A DNA stretch of 64,000 nucleotides from Xenorhabdus thuongxuanensis (GTDB taxonomy: Bacteria > Pseudomonadota > Gammaproteobacteria > Enterobacterales > Enterobacteriaceae). The stretch lies in NCBI RefSeq assembly GCF_001908095.1, contig NZ_MKGR01000011.1, positions 1-64,000 on the forward strand, written 5' to 3'. Shown here piece by piece: positions 36,826 to 47,053 of the stretch. The notes beneath the pieces were generated by a model. It did not search any database, was not told the DNA's origin, and saw nothing but the letters and a program-made list of their open reading frames with translations. Position 1 is the stretch's first letter. Every line of letters starts with the position of its first letter. A program made the translations under genes and the position numbers.

Positions 36826-37824
36826 ATGAAAAATATAAATGAATTGATCCCATTAAAGATCATTGCGTCTGGTATTGCTTTACCAGAAAATAAAGTGTAT
36901 TCATCCGATTTAGATTTGAAACTCAATAAACCGAAGGGTTTTGTGGAAAAACATTCTGGAATAAAGTATCGCTATCATTCAAGTTATGAAGCATCTCCAG
37001 CTAAATTAGCCGTAGATGCATTGCATAATACTTTAGAAACACATCAAATTTCGCCAGATTCAATTGATCTGCTGATTTCAGCTTCTGCTATCCCGATTCA
37101 AGCCTTACCTTATTCCGCAGCACATATTTTAAACGAGAGTCGATTAAAGGCCGGAACTGCCTGTTTTGATATTAATTCAAGTTGTGTGAGTTTTATTTCT
37201 GCCCTGGATGTTGCCAGTGGATTGTTAGCAACCCGACAGTATCGGCGGATTGCCATCGTCTCCTCTGAAATGGCTTCCCGTGGTATTGACTGGTCACATC
37301 AAGAATCATCACTGATTTTTGGTGATGGGGCGGCTTGTATGATCGTTGAAAGGGGGGATGGAAAAAGCGGGATTGTTACCTACAAACATGAAACCTATCC
37401 AGAAGGTCTCGAATTATGTGAGATTCGGGCTGGCGGAACCCGCAAAAATCTGCGTACTGGCATGGAAGATAGTGACTTTCTGTTCCAGATGCAAGGTAAG
37501 CCGCTGTTTAAATTGACTGCTTCATTGATTGAAGAATTTACAGCGCGTGTATTGGATAGTGCCAATCTTGCAATGTCCGATATCGATACAGTGATACCTC
37601 ATCAGGCAAGTCATTTGGGATTGAAACATATTCTTAAGCGATTGAATATCAAGGATGAGAGGTTTGTGAATATCTATCGTTATCGTGGTAATCAGGTTGC
37701 AGCATCAATTCCCAGTGCGCTGCATGAAGCTATCATTACAGATCGCTATCATGGCCGTGATTATGTCATGTTGCTTGGTACAGCGGCTGGGCTTTCATTA
37801 AGTGAGATGATTCTAAGACCATGA
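36826..37824 (+). CDS. 3-oxoacyl-ACP synthase III-like (FabH/OleA-type) condensing enzyme
   Basis: 332 aa thiolase-fold enzyme with the full C-H-N triad of KAS III enzymes: C120 (DINSSCVSF), H259 (IPHQAS) and N289 (YRGNQVAAS). Not the housekeeping FabH by context: it is first in a four-gene operon (overlap of 4 bp with the next gene) with an SDR, an MBL-fold protein and an adenylate-forming enzyme. Expected chemistry is Claisen condensation of an acyl thioester with malonyl or a second acyl group. The operon suggests a specialised fatty-acid-derived product. GGAAG precedes the ATG. Confidence 0.85.
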   Translation: MKNINELIPLKIIASGIALPENKVYSSDLDLKLNKPKGFVEKHSGIKYRYHSSYEASPAKLAVDALHNTLETHQISPDSIDLLISASAIPIQALPYSAAHILNESRLKAGTACFDINSSCVSFISALDVASGLLATRQYRRIAIVSSEMASRGIDWSHQESSLIFGDGAACMIVERGDGKSGIVTYKHETYPEGLELCEIRAGGTRKNLRTGMEDSDFLFQMQGKPLFKLTASLIEEFTARVLDSANLAMSDIDTVIPHQASHLGLKHILKRLNIKDERFVNIYRYRGNQVAASIPSALHEAIITDRYHGRDYVMLLGTAAGLSLSEMILRP

Positions 37825-38840
37825 AAATTCTTGTAACCGGAGCGACAAGTGGTTTAGGTCGTAATGCCGTTGATTACCTGTTATCCCATGAAGAGACGGT
37901 GGTGGCAACCGGACGTGACCCGCAGGCAGGAGAGCTATTGACTCAATTGGGTGTAGAGTTTCGTCGCGCTGAACTGGCGACGTTAACGGAGGGTGAAGCC
38001 ATCGAATTGATGTCAGATTGTGATGCAGTCTGGCATTGTGCAGCCAAATCCTCTCCCTGGGGCGATCCTGATGAGTTTGAACGTATCAATGTCGCTGCGA
38101 CACATACGTTGGCACAGGCAGCAGGAGTATGTGGTATTCAGCGATTTGTCCATATTTCTACCCCAGCCGTGTATTTTAATTTTTCACACCAACAGCATGT
38201 TACCGAAAATCAGCGTAGCCAGCATTTCGCCAATGATTACGCCCGAACCAAGTTTCTGGCTGAGGAGAGCATACGCCAACAGGTTCTCCGCTATCCTGAT
38301 ACGACTTACATTATCTTGCGTCCCCGTGGGTTATTTGGCCCGCATGACAGGGTGTTGTTGCCGCGTTTGATGGCCCAGGTTAAAGCCAGCAAAGGCGTTA
38401 TGGCCTTGCCTGCGGGGGGAAGGAATGCTCTGGATCTCACTTACGTAATGAATGTTGTTCATGCCATGTCGTTGGCAACTCATCGCGAAGGATTGCAAAG
38501 TGGGGCGATATATAACATTACCAATCAACATCCACAGCCATTGGCGAAGATCTTAGGGCAGCTATTTAACGAGATGCAGTTTGATTACCGGATCAAATCA
38601 TTGCCTTACCCACTTCTATATGGCGTTGCGGCAATACTGGAAGGTGTTGCCATGCTAACCCGAAAAGAGCCGTTGCTGACGCGTTATAGTATTGGGGCGG
38701 CTTATTTTTCCATGACACTGGATAACTCAAAAGCGCAAAAAGAGCTGGGTTATTCACCGATTTATACCATCGAAGAAGGCATTCATTTAACGGCCAACTG
38801 GCTAAAACAGACAGATCAGCAAACGGGTGCACATGGTTAA
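37821..38840 (+). CDS. NAD(P)-dependent epimerase/3-beta-HSD-type reductase (OleD-like)
   Basis: 339 aa extended SDR. Nucleotide-binding GATSGLG at residues 7-13, conserved HCAAKSSPWGD after the beta4 strand, and catalytic YARTK (Y~142, K~146). This subgroup includes OleD, which reduces 2-alkyl-3-oxoalkanoates. In this operon it would reduce the beta-keto product of the condensing enzyme. Overlaps both neighbours by a few bases. Confidence 0.8.
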   Translation: MKILVTGATSGLGRNAVDYLLSHEETVVATGRDPQAGELLTQLGVEFRRAELATLTEGEAIELMSDCDAVWHCAAKSSPWGDPDEFERINVAATHTLAQAAGVCGIQRFVHISTPAVYFNFSHQQHVTENQRSQHFANDYARTKFLAEESIRQQVLRYPDTTYIILRPRGLFGPHDRVLLPRLMAQVKASKGVMALPAGGRNALDLTYVMNVVHAMSLATHREGLQSGAIYNITNQHPQPLAKILGQLFNEMQFDYRIKSLPYPLLYGVAAILEGVAMLTRKEPLLTRYSIGAAYFSMTLDNSKAQKELGYSPIYTIEEGIHLTANWLKQTDQQTGAHG

Positions 38841-39639
38841 GATACGTGTTTTTGAAGTGGGATATTGCACTCATTCCGGTTGCATGGCACTGAAAGGCGC
38901 TAGTCTTCGCGTATGCAAATTTCCAGCTCATGCGTGGTTGTTGGAGTGTAATGATAAGCGTTGGCTGCTTGATACCGGATACGCCAGCCATTTTTACGAT
39001 CATACCCGCAGTGGAATTATTCGATTATATCGCATGGTTACACCGGTCTACTTTGACACCAAAGACTCATTAGTGATGCAACTAAAAGAGGAAGGGATTC
39101 AGGCACGTGATATCGATGGCATCATAATTTCTCACTTTCATGGTGATCATATTGCCGGATTACGAGATTTCCCGCAGACCAAATTTATCTGTTCGGGGGA
39201 AGGTTGGCGGAAAACCCGTAACTTACGCGGTATTGCTGCGCTGCAAAAAGCATTTGTGCGCGGGTTAATACCGGAAGATTTCGAATCCAGAGCCAGTTTT
39301 TATGAAGGGTTTGAAACCAGTCCGTTGCCAGAGGAATTAGCGGTATTGGGGGAAGGTTATGTAGTGCCAGAAAGCCAGAAACAGATAATGATTGTTCCTC
39401 TGCCTGGCCATGCGGCAGGGCACCTTGGCCTTTGTGTATTGACTGAACAGGGTTGGGTATTGTTGGCGGGGGATGCCGCCTGGTCTCCGACCAATTACCG
39501 TGAACTGCGTGGGCCTGCAAAATTGGCGAATCTTATTATGGATGACAGCCGTGCCTATTACGAAACACTGAATAAACTGCATCAAATTGATCAAAAGCAG
39601 ATCCCTATCCAGCTATGCCATGAGGGAGATTTGGAATGA
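38833..39639 (+). CDS. MBL-fold metallo-hydrolase
   Basis: 268 aa with the metallo-beta-lactamase motif HFHGDH (H101, H103, D105, H106), the later metal ligands in PGHAAGHLG and LLAGDAAWS, and a terminal QLCHEGD histidine: an AHL-lactonase-like arrangement. ATG 38833 is preferred over GTG 38827. It probably hydrolyses a thioester or lactone intermediate of the operon's product. The substrate is unknown; quorum-quenching activity is a possible alternative. Confidence 0.8.
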   Translation: MVKIRVFEVGYCTHSGCMALKGASLRVCKFPAHAWLLECNDKRWLLDTGYASHFYDHTRSGIIRLYRMVTPVYFDTKDSLVMQLKEEGIQARDIDGIIISHFHGDHIAGLRDFPQTKFICSGEGWRKTRNLRGIAALQKAFVRGLIPEDFESRASFYEGFETSPLPEELAVLGEGYVVPESQKQIMIVPLPGHAAGHLGLCVLTEQGWVLLAGDAAWSPTNYRELRGPAKLANLIMDDSRAYYETLNKLHQIDQKQIPIQLCHEGDLE

Positions 39640-40907
39640 TATTTAAGACGCTTTGGTACTATTGGCGAGCCAGGAAACGGTGGAAATTTGCTAACAGACA
39701 GCAGCTTGAACAACATCAATGGCGAGAATTGGCGAGATTTAGGCATAGGGTTCTGACGAAAAGCCCTTATTTCTCCTCATTCGGTAATTTATCGTTGGCG
39801 GAATACCCGCTTATGAATAAAGCCATCATGATGGAAAATTTCGACCAGATGAATACGGTAGGTCTCAAACGCGATGAGTTGTTGGCATGTGCGCGGCTGG
39901 GCGAACAGTCACGGGACTTCAAACCGACAGTCGGCAAATTCAGTGTTGGCATGTCATCGGGCACATCAGGGCAGCGAGGTATTTTTGTTGCCAGCCCGAA
40001 AGAGCGGAGCATTTGGGCTGGAACCATGCTTGCCAAGATGCTGCCAAATGGCTTATTTCATGGTGAGCGAGTTGCACTGTTCTTACGGGCGGGGAACAAT
40101 CTCTACGATAGTGTCCAGAACCGTTGGATATCCTTCCGTTTTTTTGACTTGTTAGCTGATTTTAATCAGCAAGTACAAGCGTTAGTAGAATATCAACCAA
40201 CGATTATCGTAGCGCCGGCTCAAGTATTGCGTGCGCTGGCATTGAAGCTTCAACAAGGCGAAGTATCATTGCCGCCGGTTAAAGTGATCTCGGTGGCAGA
40301 AGTGCTGGAGCCGCAAGATCGACAATTATTAAAAGCCGTATTCAGGGAAGTGGGAGAAATTTATCAGGCAACGGAAGGGTTTCTGGCATGTACCTGCTCA
40401 CATGGAACGCTGCATCTTAATGAAGAGTTTCTGCATATTGAGCCAAAATGGATCGATGAATTGCGTTTTAACCCGATCATTACCGATTTTACGCGGGAAA
40501 CCCAGCCCATTGTGCGTTACAAGCTTGATGATATTTTGGTGGTGAAGAAAACCCCGTGTGATTGTGGCAATCCTGCATTGGCGATAGAGCGCATAGAAGG
40601 GCGCAATGATGATCAGCTAATTTTACCTGCGCTGGCAGGAGGAACAGTAAATCTTTTCGCTGATCCTTGTTCTCGGATCATTGCCAATACCTTGCCGCTA
40701 ACAAGTGATTATCGGCTAACCCAGACTGAGTGTTTTCTGAAATTGGAAGGAGATTGTGTCGTTGAAGTTCTCCAACAGTGCCAGTCGGCGCTATCAGACT
40801 ACTTTGCCAAACAGGGAGTTGATATCGATAAAATTGAATGGCAATGCGTATCGCAGACGATATTACCGGATCTGTTTAATAAGCGCCGCCGGATAATCAG
40901 GAAGTGA
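39636..40907 (+). CDS. Adenylate-forming enzyme of the coenzyme F390 synthetase-related type
   Basis: 423 aa, shorter than classical acyl-CoA ligases. AMP-binding signature MSSGTSGQRG (residues ~108-117), then YQATEGFLACTC and a late RYKLDDILVV. It lacks the long C-terminal lid domain of larger members. This F390-synthetase-like subgroup is known in conserved neighbourhoods with FabH-, SDR- and MBL-type genes. Likely role: activation of the beta-hydroxy acid made by the upstream enzymes, by analogy with OleC. Last gene of the operon. Confidence 0.75.
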   Translation: MIFKTLWYYWRARKRWKFANRQQLEQHQWRELARFRHRVLTKSPYFSSFGNLSLAEYPLMNKAIMMENFDQMNTVGLKRDELLACARLGEQSRDFKPTVGKFSVGMSSGTSGQRGIFVASPKERSIWAGTMLAKMLPNGLFHGERVALFLRAGNNLYDSVQNRWISFRFFDLLADFNQQVQALVEYQPTIIVAPAQVLRALALKLQQGEVSLPPVKVISVAEVLEPQDRQLLKAVFREVGEIYQATEGFLACTCSHGTLHLNEEFLHIEPKWIDELRFNPIITDFTRETQPIVRYKLDDILVVKKTPCDCGNPALAIERIEGRNDDQLILPALAGGTVNLFADPCSRIIANTLPLTSDYRLTQTECFLKLEGDCVVEVLQQCQSALSDYFAKQGVDIDKIEWQCVSQTILPDLFNKRRRIIRK

Positions 40908-40942
40908 AACTACGTAATCGCACTGGATGAAAACGGATTACT

Positions 40943-41094
40943 CAACCGTCAACAAATGCCGTGCTAGCTTGTGGAGGAACGGTGCAGTCAGGCCGTCCGT
41001 TGAAGCAGGAACCTACCGAAGTGAGTCAGACTGCCGTCTGAACACCGTAGGAATCCGCGTCCTTCAGGGCAAGGAGGATGTCAAGTGGTGTGTG
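40943..41094 (+). mobile_element. 3' remnant of an IS200/IS605-type tnpB with its omega-RNA region
   Basis: Codons 40943-41041 encode the end of TnpB (...NAVLACGGTVQSGRPL...QEPTEVSQTAV, stop). Beyond it is the typical right end, with the hairpin-like CCTTCAGGGCAAGG and terminal GGATGTCAAG near 41085. In intact elements this 3' part is also transcribed as the guide-RNA scaffold and the guide is the flanking DNA. Here the rest of the element is gone. It is inserted between the biosynthetic operon and the yoeB 3' end. Confidence 0.7.
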
Positions 41095-41097
41095 TAG

Positions 41098-41352
41098 TTA
41101 ATAGTGATAACGACATTGCACAATAATTGTTGCTGTATCGGTTACCTTGTAAACTAAACGGTGTTGACGATCAATCCGTCTGGACCAGTATCCTGACCAG
41201 TTATGTTTTAAGGGTTCTGGATCACCCAGACCATCAAAGGGCTGTCGTTTGATGGCCTTAATGAGAGTATTAATCCGTTTTAGAATGCTTTTATCGGTTT
41301 GTCGCCAATAAAGATAATCTTCCCATGCTGTTTCTGCCCAAGATAAAATCAT
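41098..41352 (-). CDS. yoeB: YoeB toxin, ribosome-dependent mRNA interferase
   Basis: 84 aa, exact family length. The catalytic set of YoeB is present: E46, R59/R65, H83 and the C-terminal Y84 (ends CRYHY). It starts with MILSWAETAWEDYLYWRQTD. Cleaves mRNA in the ribosomal A site when freed from YefM. Overlaps yefM by 4 bp. Confidence 0.93.
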   Translation of the reverse strand: MILSWAETAWEDYLYWRQTDKSILKRINTLIKAIKRQPFDGLGDPEPLKHNWSGYWSRRIDRQHRLVYKVTDTATIIVQCRYHY

Positions 41353-41603
41353 TCTTCCAACAAGTCCTTTTCAACGGTTTTACCACCTTCCACTTCTGCG
41401 ATTGCTTGGTTTAAGCGAGCTGCATTTTTGGGGCTTGCCATCAAATAGGCTGTTTCTTCATAAGCCCGAAAATCTTCTAAACTGAGTACAACCGCTGGCT
41501 TACCGTTTTGACGAGTGATCATGATTGGTTGATGATCATCATTGACTTTATCCAAAGTGCTGGCTAATTGGGCACGAAATGCGGAATAGCTCATAACATT
41601 CAT
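41349..41603 (-). CDS. yefM: YefM antitoxin (Phd/YefM family)
   Basis: 84 aa starting MNVMSYSAFRAQLASTLDKV, with the Phd-type N-terminal DNA-binding fold and ITRQNGKPAVVLSLEDFRAYEE, and a C-terminal toxin-binding tail. Start 41603 is set by GAGG 8 nt upstream; the longer open frame to 41666 runs through the operator. Neutralises YoeB and, with it, represses the operon through the palindrome at 41629-41662. Confidence 0.92.
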   Translation of the reverse strand: MNVMSYSAFRAQLASTLDKVNDDHQPIMITRQNGKPAVVLSLEDFRAYEETAYLMASPKNAARLNQAIAEVEGGKTVEKDLLEE

Positions 41604-41628
41604 AGTTATTACCTCACAAAATACATAG

Positions 41629-41662
41629 GTACTTATTATTGTACTTGTACAATAATAAGTAC
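41629..41662. promoter_or_regulatory. YefM-YoeB operator: perfect 34-bp palindrome
   Basis: 16-bp arms (GTACTTATTATTGTAC and its exact complement) around TT, containing the TTGTAC core typical of YefM sites, 26 bp before the yefM ATG. It overlaps a minus-strand -10-like TAATAAG. Confidence 0.8.
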
Positions 41663-41680
41663 GCAATTCAGGTTGGGTGA

Positions 41681-42814
41681 TTATTTAATGAGTAGTTGTC
41701 TCTTATCTTCCCGTTGGGCATTTTCCGCCAGTATTTTAAAATCTTTTACTGTCCAATATTGCTTTGGAACAGGCAGGTTTTTCATCTCATTGGTTGGCCA
41801 TAGTTGAAATTCAGCCAGTTTATCCAACGAAAAATGCTGATAGTGCTCAGGCAGAGACAGGCGCAGGGCAAAGTTCTCTTTACCGAAAGGCATTAATGGA
41901 TAGCGGTTGTCTTGGATATCATAATTCCGGTGCAGTACTAAAAACTTTTCTGGAATGCGTTGATAACTGTTCCACCATAAACCATCTACGCTATCAAACA
42001 TCTCCTTTGTGCCTGATTTAGGATAATCCCCAAGTTCATGCAAAGCTATCGGCAAGATCTTAGCCATTGAGTCCGAGAACTGTGTTACAGAAGAAGCATG
42101 GCCTTCCAGAATCAGTGTCAGAGCCAACCGTGCACCCAACAGGTTGGAATAGAGATCTTCCGGAGAAAAAGCCGAAATGCCTTCTGAAAATCCAGGGACT
42201 GATTGATAGCCATACCATTGCGCTATTTCATGCCAGGCAGCAAGCTGAAAAGCGAGTTTAACCGCCAAATAGGCACTTAGTGTATAGCGTTCAGCAGGTT
42301 CTTCCGGTGGTGTAAAAGCAAAAAAATGAATTTTACGTGCGGCAAGTTCATTATTCAGGGTTAATTTCCACTCTTGACCAAGATGCGCGTAAATCTGGCT
42401 AAACAGATAAAGCGTATAATCTGCGGTATCCCTTACATGGGAAATATCAATAAACCCTCCCTGATGAGTATAGAGCAGACCAACTTTTTCATTGCTTACT
42501 CCCAACAAGGCGGCACTGGCACCAATAACACTGTCATTGTAGTGATGCTCACCCAGTTTCTTAGCTTCTACGATATTGTCGATGTCGTAGAAGGGAATGG
42601 GGATATTCCAGAGTTGGGTTTTAAGGTTATAGCCGAAAGCACAGCAGGCTCTTAAACCTTCTGGTGGGGCAATGGGGGACAATGCATCCCAATTTTGCTG
42701 TGATTGTTCATGGGTATCACTGATAAGGACAGGTTTTACCGGATTAACAGATTGTGGTTGATTTTGGCATGCCATCAGTAAAAAACAGAGGCAGAGTGTA
42801 ACTAATAATCTCAA
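41681..42814 (-). CDS. DUF4056-like lipoprotein
   Basis: 377 aa. A lipoprotein signal with lipobox LLMAC (Cys at residue 16) places it in the envelope. The rest is a globular domain with conserved GLRACCAFGYNLKTQLWNIP, YTHQGGFIDISHVRDTADYT and AAWHEIAQWYGYQSVPGFSE. I assign this to DUF4056 from memory of that family; HE (residues ~199-200) in AAWHEIAQWYG might be a metal or catalytic site. Overlaps the next gene by 4 bp, so it forms an operon with the two outer-membrane proteins. Confidence 0.6.
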   Translation of the reverse strand: MRLLVTLCLCFLLMACQNQPQSVNPVKPVLISDTHEQSQQNWDALSPIAPPEGLRACCAFGYNLKTQLWNIPIPFYDIDNIVEAKKLGEHHYNDSVIGASAALLGVSNEKVGLLYTHQGGFIDISHVRDTADYTLYLFSQIYAHLGQEWKLTLNNELAARKIHFFAFTPPEEPAERYTLSAYLAVKLAFQLAAWHEIAQWYGYQSVPGFSEGISAFSPEDLYSNLLGARLALTLILEGHASSVTQFSDSMAKILPIALHELGDYPKSGTKEMFDSVDGLWWNSYQRIPEKFLVLHRNYDIQDNRYPLMPFGKENFALRLSLPEHYQHFSLDKLAEFQLWPTNEMKNLPVPKQYWTVKDFKILAENAQREDKRQLLIK

Positions 42815-43962
42815 AACGCTTCCCCAACCTGAAAATAGAACCCAGTGCTGCCCTTGCCGACACCAAAATCTAATCTGACATTCATGCGTGGCTTAAACTC
42901 AAAACGATAGCCAACACCAACAGAAGGAAGCCAATGTTTGCTTCCCAACTGTGAAGGGGAATCTCCCAACGTGCCGGTGCCGATCCAACCGACCACACCG
43001 TGGCGCCAGTCAAGTTTGTGCCGTAACTCTAATTGTGTTGTGAAGATATTGTTGTCACGGTAGCGTCCTTCATAATATCCGCGCATCCGCTGGCCGTTAC
43101 CAAGCAGTGATAGCTGGTTCCACGGTACATCACCTGCGCTGAAACGGGCATAGTTATCAAAGGCCAAAACTGTCTTTTCAGATAGCTGGTAATAGGTCGA
43201 GAACTGAAGTTGGGTGGTATGGAAACGGTGATCACTGCCCAATTCAGGGGAAAAATAGGTATAAATGATCTCAAATGTCTGTCCGTGCCTCGCATTGGGC
43301 AAAAAATCCCGCGTGTCATAACTGAAATGGGCACTGACACCAGAACTTATCACGGAACGACCACCGATAGACTGTGCAAAATACCGTTTGGCGCCGCTAT
43401 CTGGATCACTGGCATTGACAGATGAAAAATTCCAGCCTAATCCTATATAGGTAGCGTTAGTGATGCGATAGAGTAGGCGTGGGTGAATAGCAAATTCCTG
43501 AGAACGGTACTTCTCTTTGTTGCTGTCATTCTTACCGGCACGATAACCTTTACCCCAATAGTAAGTTGGCGTGTTATTCAGTGTGCCGGAAACGAAGAAC
43601 CGCCATTGGTCATTGGCAAGAAAATTGTAATTAGTAAAATTCAGGCCAAACGCGCCGGTAGATGAACTAAAACCACTGAGTCCTAATGAAGAGTTTTGGC
43701 TAATGTAGTCTAAATGGTCAGGGCGGTACAGGCCGACCACGGCAACACCAATCCCCATGCCCATTTCAGGGGTGTAGAAAGGACCGGGTAATACGCCCCA
43801 GTCAATTTTTTTGCGCTCATCAAAATGGTTGCTGCCACCTAATTGGTTTAACCAACCATCAATTTTTTGCTGATCAGGCAGGATATCAGCGTGTGCCGAT
43901 GAAATGGTAAAAATAAACAGGCTGGAAATGACCAGCCTTTTGAATATTGTAAGGTTAAACAT
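42811..43962 (-). CDS. BamA/TamA-family (surface antigen D15-like) outer-membrane beta-barrel protein
   Basis: 383 aa. Signal peptide to about residue 26 (SSAHA). No POTRA repeats. The protein is essentially a 16-strand-type barrel with LPGPFYTPEMGMGIGVAVVG, SAHFSYDTRDFLPNARHGQT and LLGNGQRMRGYYEGRYRD, the VRGF-like lid motif of Omp85 proteins, ending in a C-terminal F. This short POTRA-less branch occurs with patatin or hypothetical partners. The substrate is unknown. Overlaps its upstream neighbour by 1 bp. Confidence 0.75.
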   Translation of the reverse strand: MFNLTIFKRLVISSLFIFTISSAHADILPDQQKIDGWLNQLGGSNHFDERKKIDWGVLPGPFYTPEMGMGIGVAVVGLYRPDHLDYISQNSSLGLSGFSSSTGAFGLNFTNYNFLANDQWRFFVSGTLNNTPTYYWGKGYRAGKNDSNKEKYRSQEFAIHPRLLYRITNATYIGLGWNFSSVNASDPDSGAKRYFAQSIGGRSVISSGVSAHFSYDTRDFLPNARHGQTFEIIYTYFSPELGSDHRFHTTQLQFSTYYQLSEKTVLAFDNYARFSAGDVPWNQLSLLGNGQRMRGYYEGRYRDNNIFTTQLELRHKLDWRHGVVGWIGTGTLGDSPSQLGSKHWLPSVGVGYRFEFKPRMNVRLDFGVGKGSTGFYFQVGEAF

Positions 43963-44966
43963 TAAAAGCGGAACTCACCGGAGATAAAGAAGCTGTTACG
44001 GTTGCCGAAACCGACTTCTGACAGAATATTGAAATTACGGGTGATTTCGACACGTGCTCCAACAGTATTGTTCCACTTATGGGCAAGGTGTTGTTTGACG
44101 TCGAATTTGATGTCAGTAGGTGAAATCATATTCATTAATTCAATCCAATTAGAGATTTCAGTAGGCATGTTTTTGAGGCTGCTAACATTGCCTTTAAAAC
44201 GCTGGGTAATATCTTGATACATACCTCCAGCCCATATTTGGACTTTTGTATTTCCGTGACCATCAAATAATGGGGTAAATATGAACTCATAACCAATTCT
44301 AGGACTTATAACTAGTGCATTGAGAGCACCATCTAAAATGTCTAGATTGGTACGTGTATAATTAGTATCTAAGGCAGCAAAGAACTGGTTATAGCCACCT
44401 GCTAAAGTAAAACCCGCACCATAAGTATTTCCTTTAAAATTGAGCTCAAAAGGAACAGAACCATCTTCTAGCATGTTTGGATTATCGTCTAAATAAATGC
44501 CATCTAAAATGGTTTTTGATGTGCCTCTAGTTTTCCCATATAGACCATAAACGTTTAAGAAAGGAAAAACCCAAGTATCTAATTTAAGCATATGTGATTC
44601 GCTTTTTTCTCGGGTTTTACCAGTGTTAATAATAGTTTTTGATTCAAAAGGTTTAAACATTGGGTTGGAAAAAACAAATTTAATGCTATCTACAACAACA
44701 TCCTGCCGCAGATTCATATAACCATAACTAGCGCCAAACGGTTCAGGCAGGTCGTAGCCTTTTGCTCGTGCGGCATCACCCCAAATTGGCAGAATACGAG
44801 ATCCCGATTTGGTCGTTTGAGATAAGCTACCGTCATTATTCGTTTGTTGAACGCCTGATTCGGATACGGTCAATGAAAAAAGTGGACTCTCACTGTCTGC
44901 ATAGCTATATGAGGCAGTGAGACATAAAGTAGCAGCTAACAATTTGCTGGTGTTAGTGAAGTTCAT
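43962..44966 (-). CDS. Outer-membrane beta-barrel protein of unknown function
   Basis: 334 aa. Signal peptide MNFTNTSKLLAATLCLTASY...A (cleaved near SYSYA), then alternating beta strands with a C-terminal FFISGEFRF, the Bam-targeting signature of outer-membrane barrels. It contains PIWGDAARAKGYDLPEPFGA and GAGFTLAGGYNQFFAALDTN. The start is ATG 44966; the open frame continues to 45047 but would precede the signal peptide. First gene of a three-gene envelope operon running to 41681. Confidence 0.7.
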   Translation of the reverse strand: MNFTNTSKLLAATLCLTASYSYADSESPLFSLTVSESGVQQTNNDGSLSQTTKSGSRILPIWGDAARAKGYDLPEPFGASYGYMNLRQDVVVDSIKFVFSNPMFKPFESKTIINTGKTREKSESHMLKLDTWVFPFLNVYGLYGKTRGTSKTILDGIYLDDNPNMLEDGSVPFELNFKGNTYGAGFTLAGGYNQFFAALDTNYTRTNLDILDGALNALVISPRIGYEFIFTPLFDGHGNTKVQIWAGGMYQDITQRFKGNVSSLKNMPTEISNWIELMNMISPTDIKFDVKQHLAHKWNNTVGARVEITRNFNILSEVGFGNRNSFFISGEFRF

Positions 44967-45162
44967 AAGTGAATACGCTTCCTCATTATTTTTGATTGCA
45001 TGCAAAATGAACTGAAGGCGGAAGATTATCATAGCTCTTTTTGGCAATCATTACCGAATTATGCCTATAGATGAAAGATCGTAAGATCTGGAGTATTTGT
45101 TTGTTTTATCGTCAAATAGAACGAGTTTTACCTCCCCAATATGTAGTAAGAATAATTAAAAA

Positions 45163-46378
<1,216 letters not shown>

Positions 46379-46379
<1 letters not shown>

Positions 46380-47053
46380 TACAGTGCCCTTATCAGCATT
46401 AGTCCACAACCAAAGGATTTTGCCCTGCCAAACCCTTTCTGGTATTGCTCAAAGAAAAGTTTGCTATCTGACAAAGTGAGCACGCCCTGAAAATCCACGC
46501 TGGAAAATGCCACCTTCTGGCCAGAAGCTTTGAAGCTGCGATGTTGGGTATAACGTTCAATATCTGGGGCGAAGTCAAAGCGAATCCCCCAATTAGCCAG
46601 TCGTTTTTCATCTTGTATCCAGGCTTGGGCGGCTTGCGTCATTACTGATTCGATTTCATCTGAGCTACCAGAATGTCTTGCCTGGAGCTTGGCATGCATC
46701 AATACGTCGTGGCGAAGCTGTTTGCCTGAATCTTTATTTGTGATGCAAACAGTGGGGTTCGCGCGGAGTTTGAATGCCAGTTTTTGGCCATTATATAATT
46801 GAGGAATAAAAGGTTTGGTCTGAATCTGGAACCGCGGGGAATTGGCTATCGGTGTAGTTGTGGACAACACAAAAAATTCAGGTCTGCCACTTAAGCTCAT
46901 CTCTTGCCTGAACAGGAAATTGCGCTCTTCTTGTTCTGTAAACAGTTGCCACAAGAGTTGGTGGGAAGCATAGACATCATTTTTCGTCTGTTTTCGTAAC
47001 GGTGCTTGCATATGATAAACCGAAGGGTGCAAGGTAACTTTAGACAGATACAT
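46379..47053 (-). CDS. casE: Cas6e crRNA endoribonuclease (locus B)
   Basis: 224 aa starting MYLSKVTLHPS. Candidate catalytic His in NDVYASHQLLWQLF (H31). RAMP-type C-terminus KGFGRAKSFGCGLMLIRAL. Much diverged from the locus A enzyme though both must cut the same repeat hairpin. Start 47053 is set by GGAGGGAACAC; overlaps cas5e by 14 bp. Confidence 0.9.
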
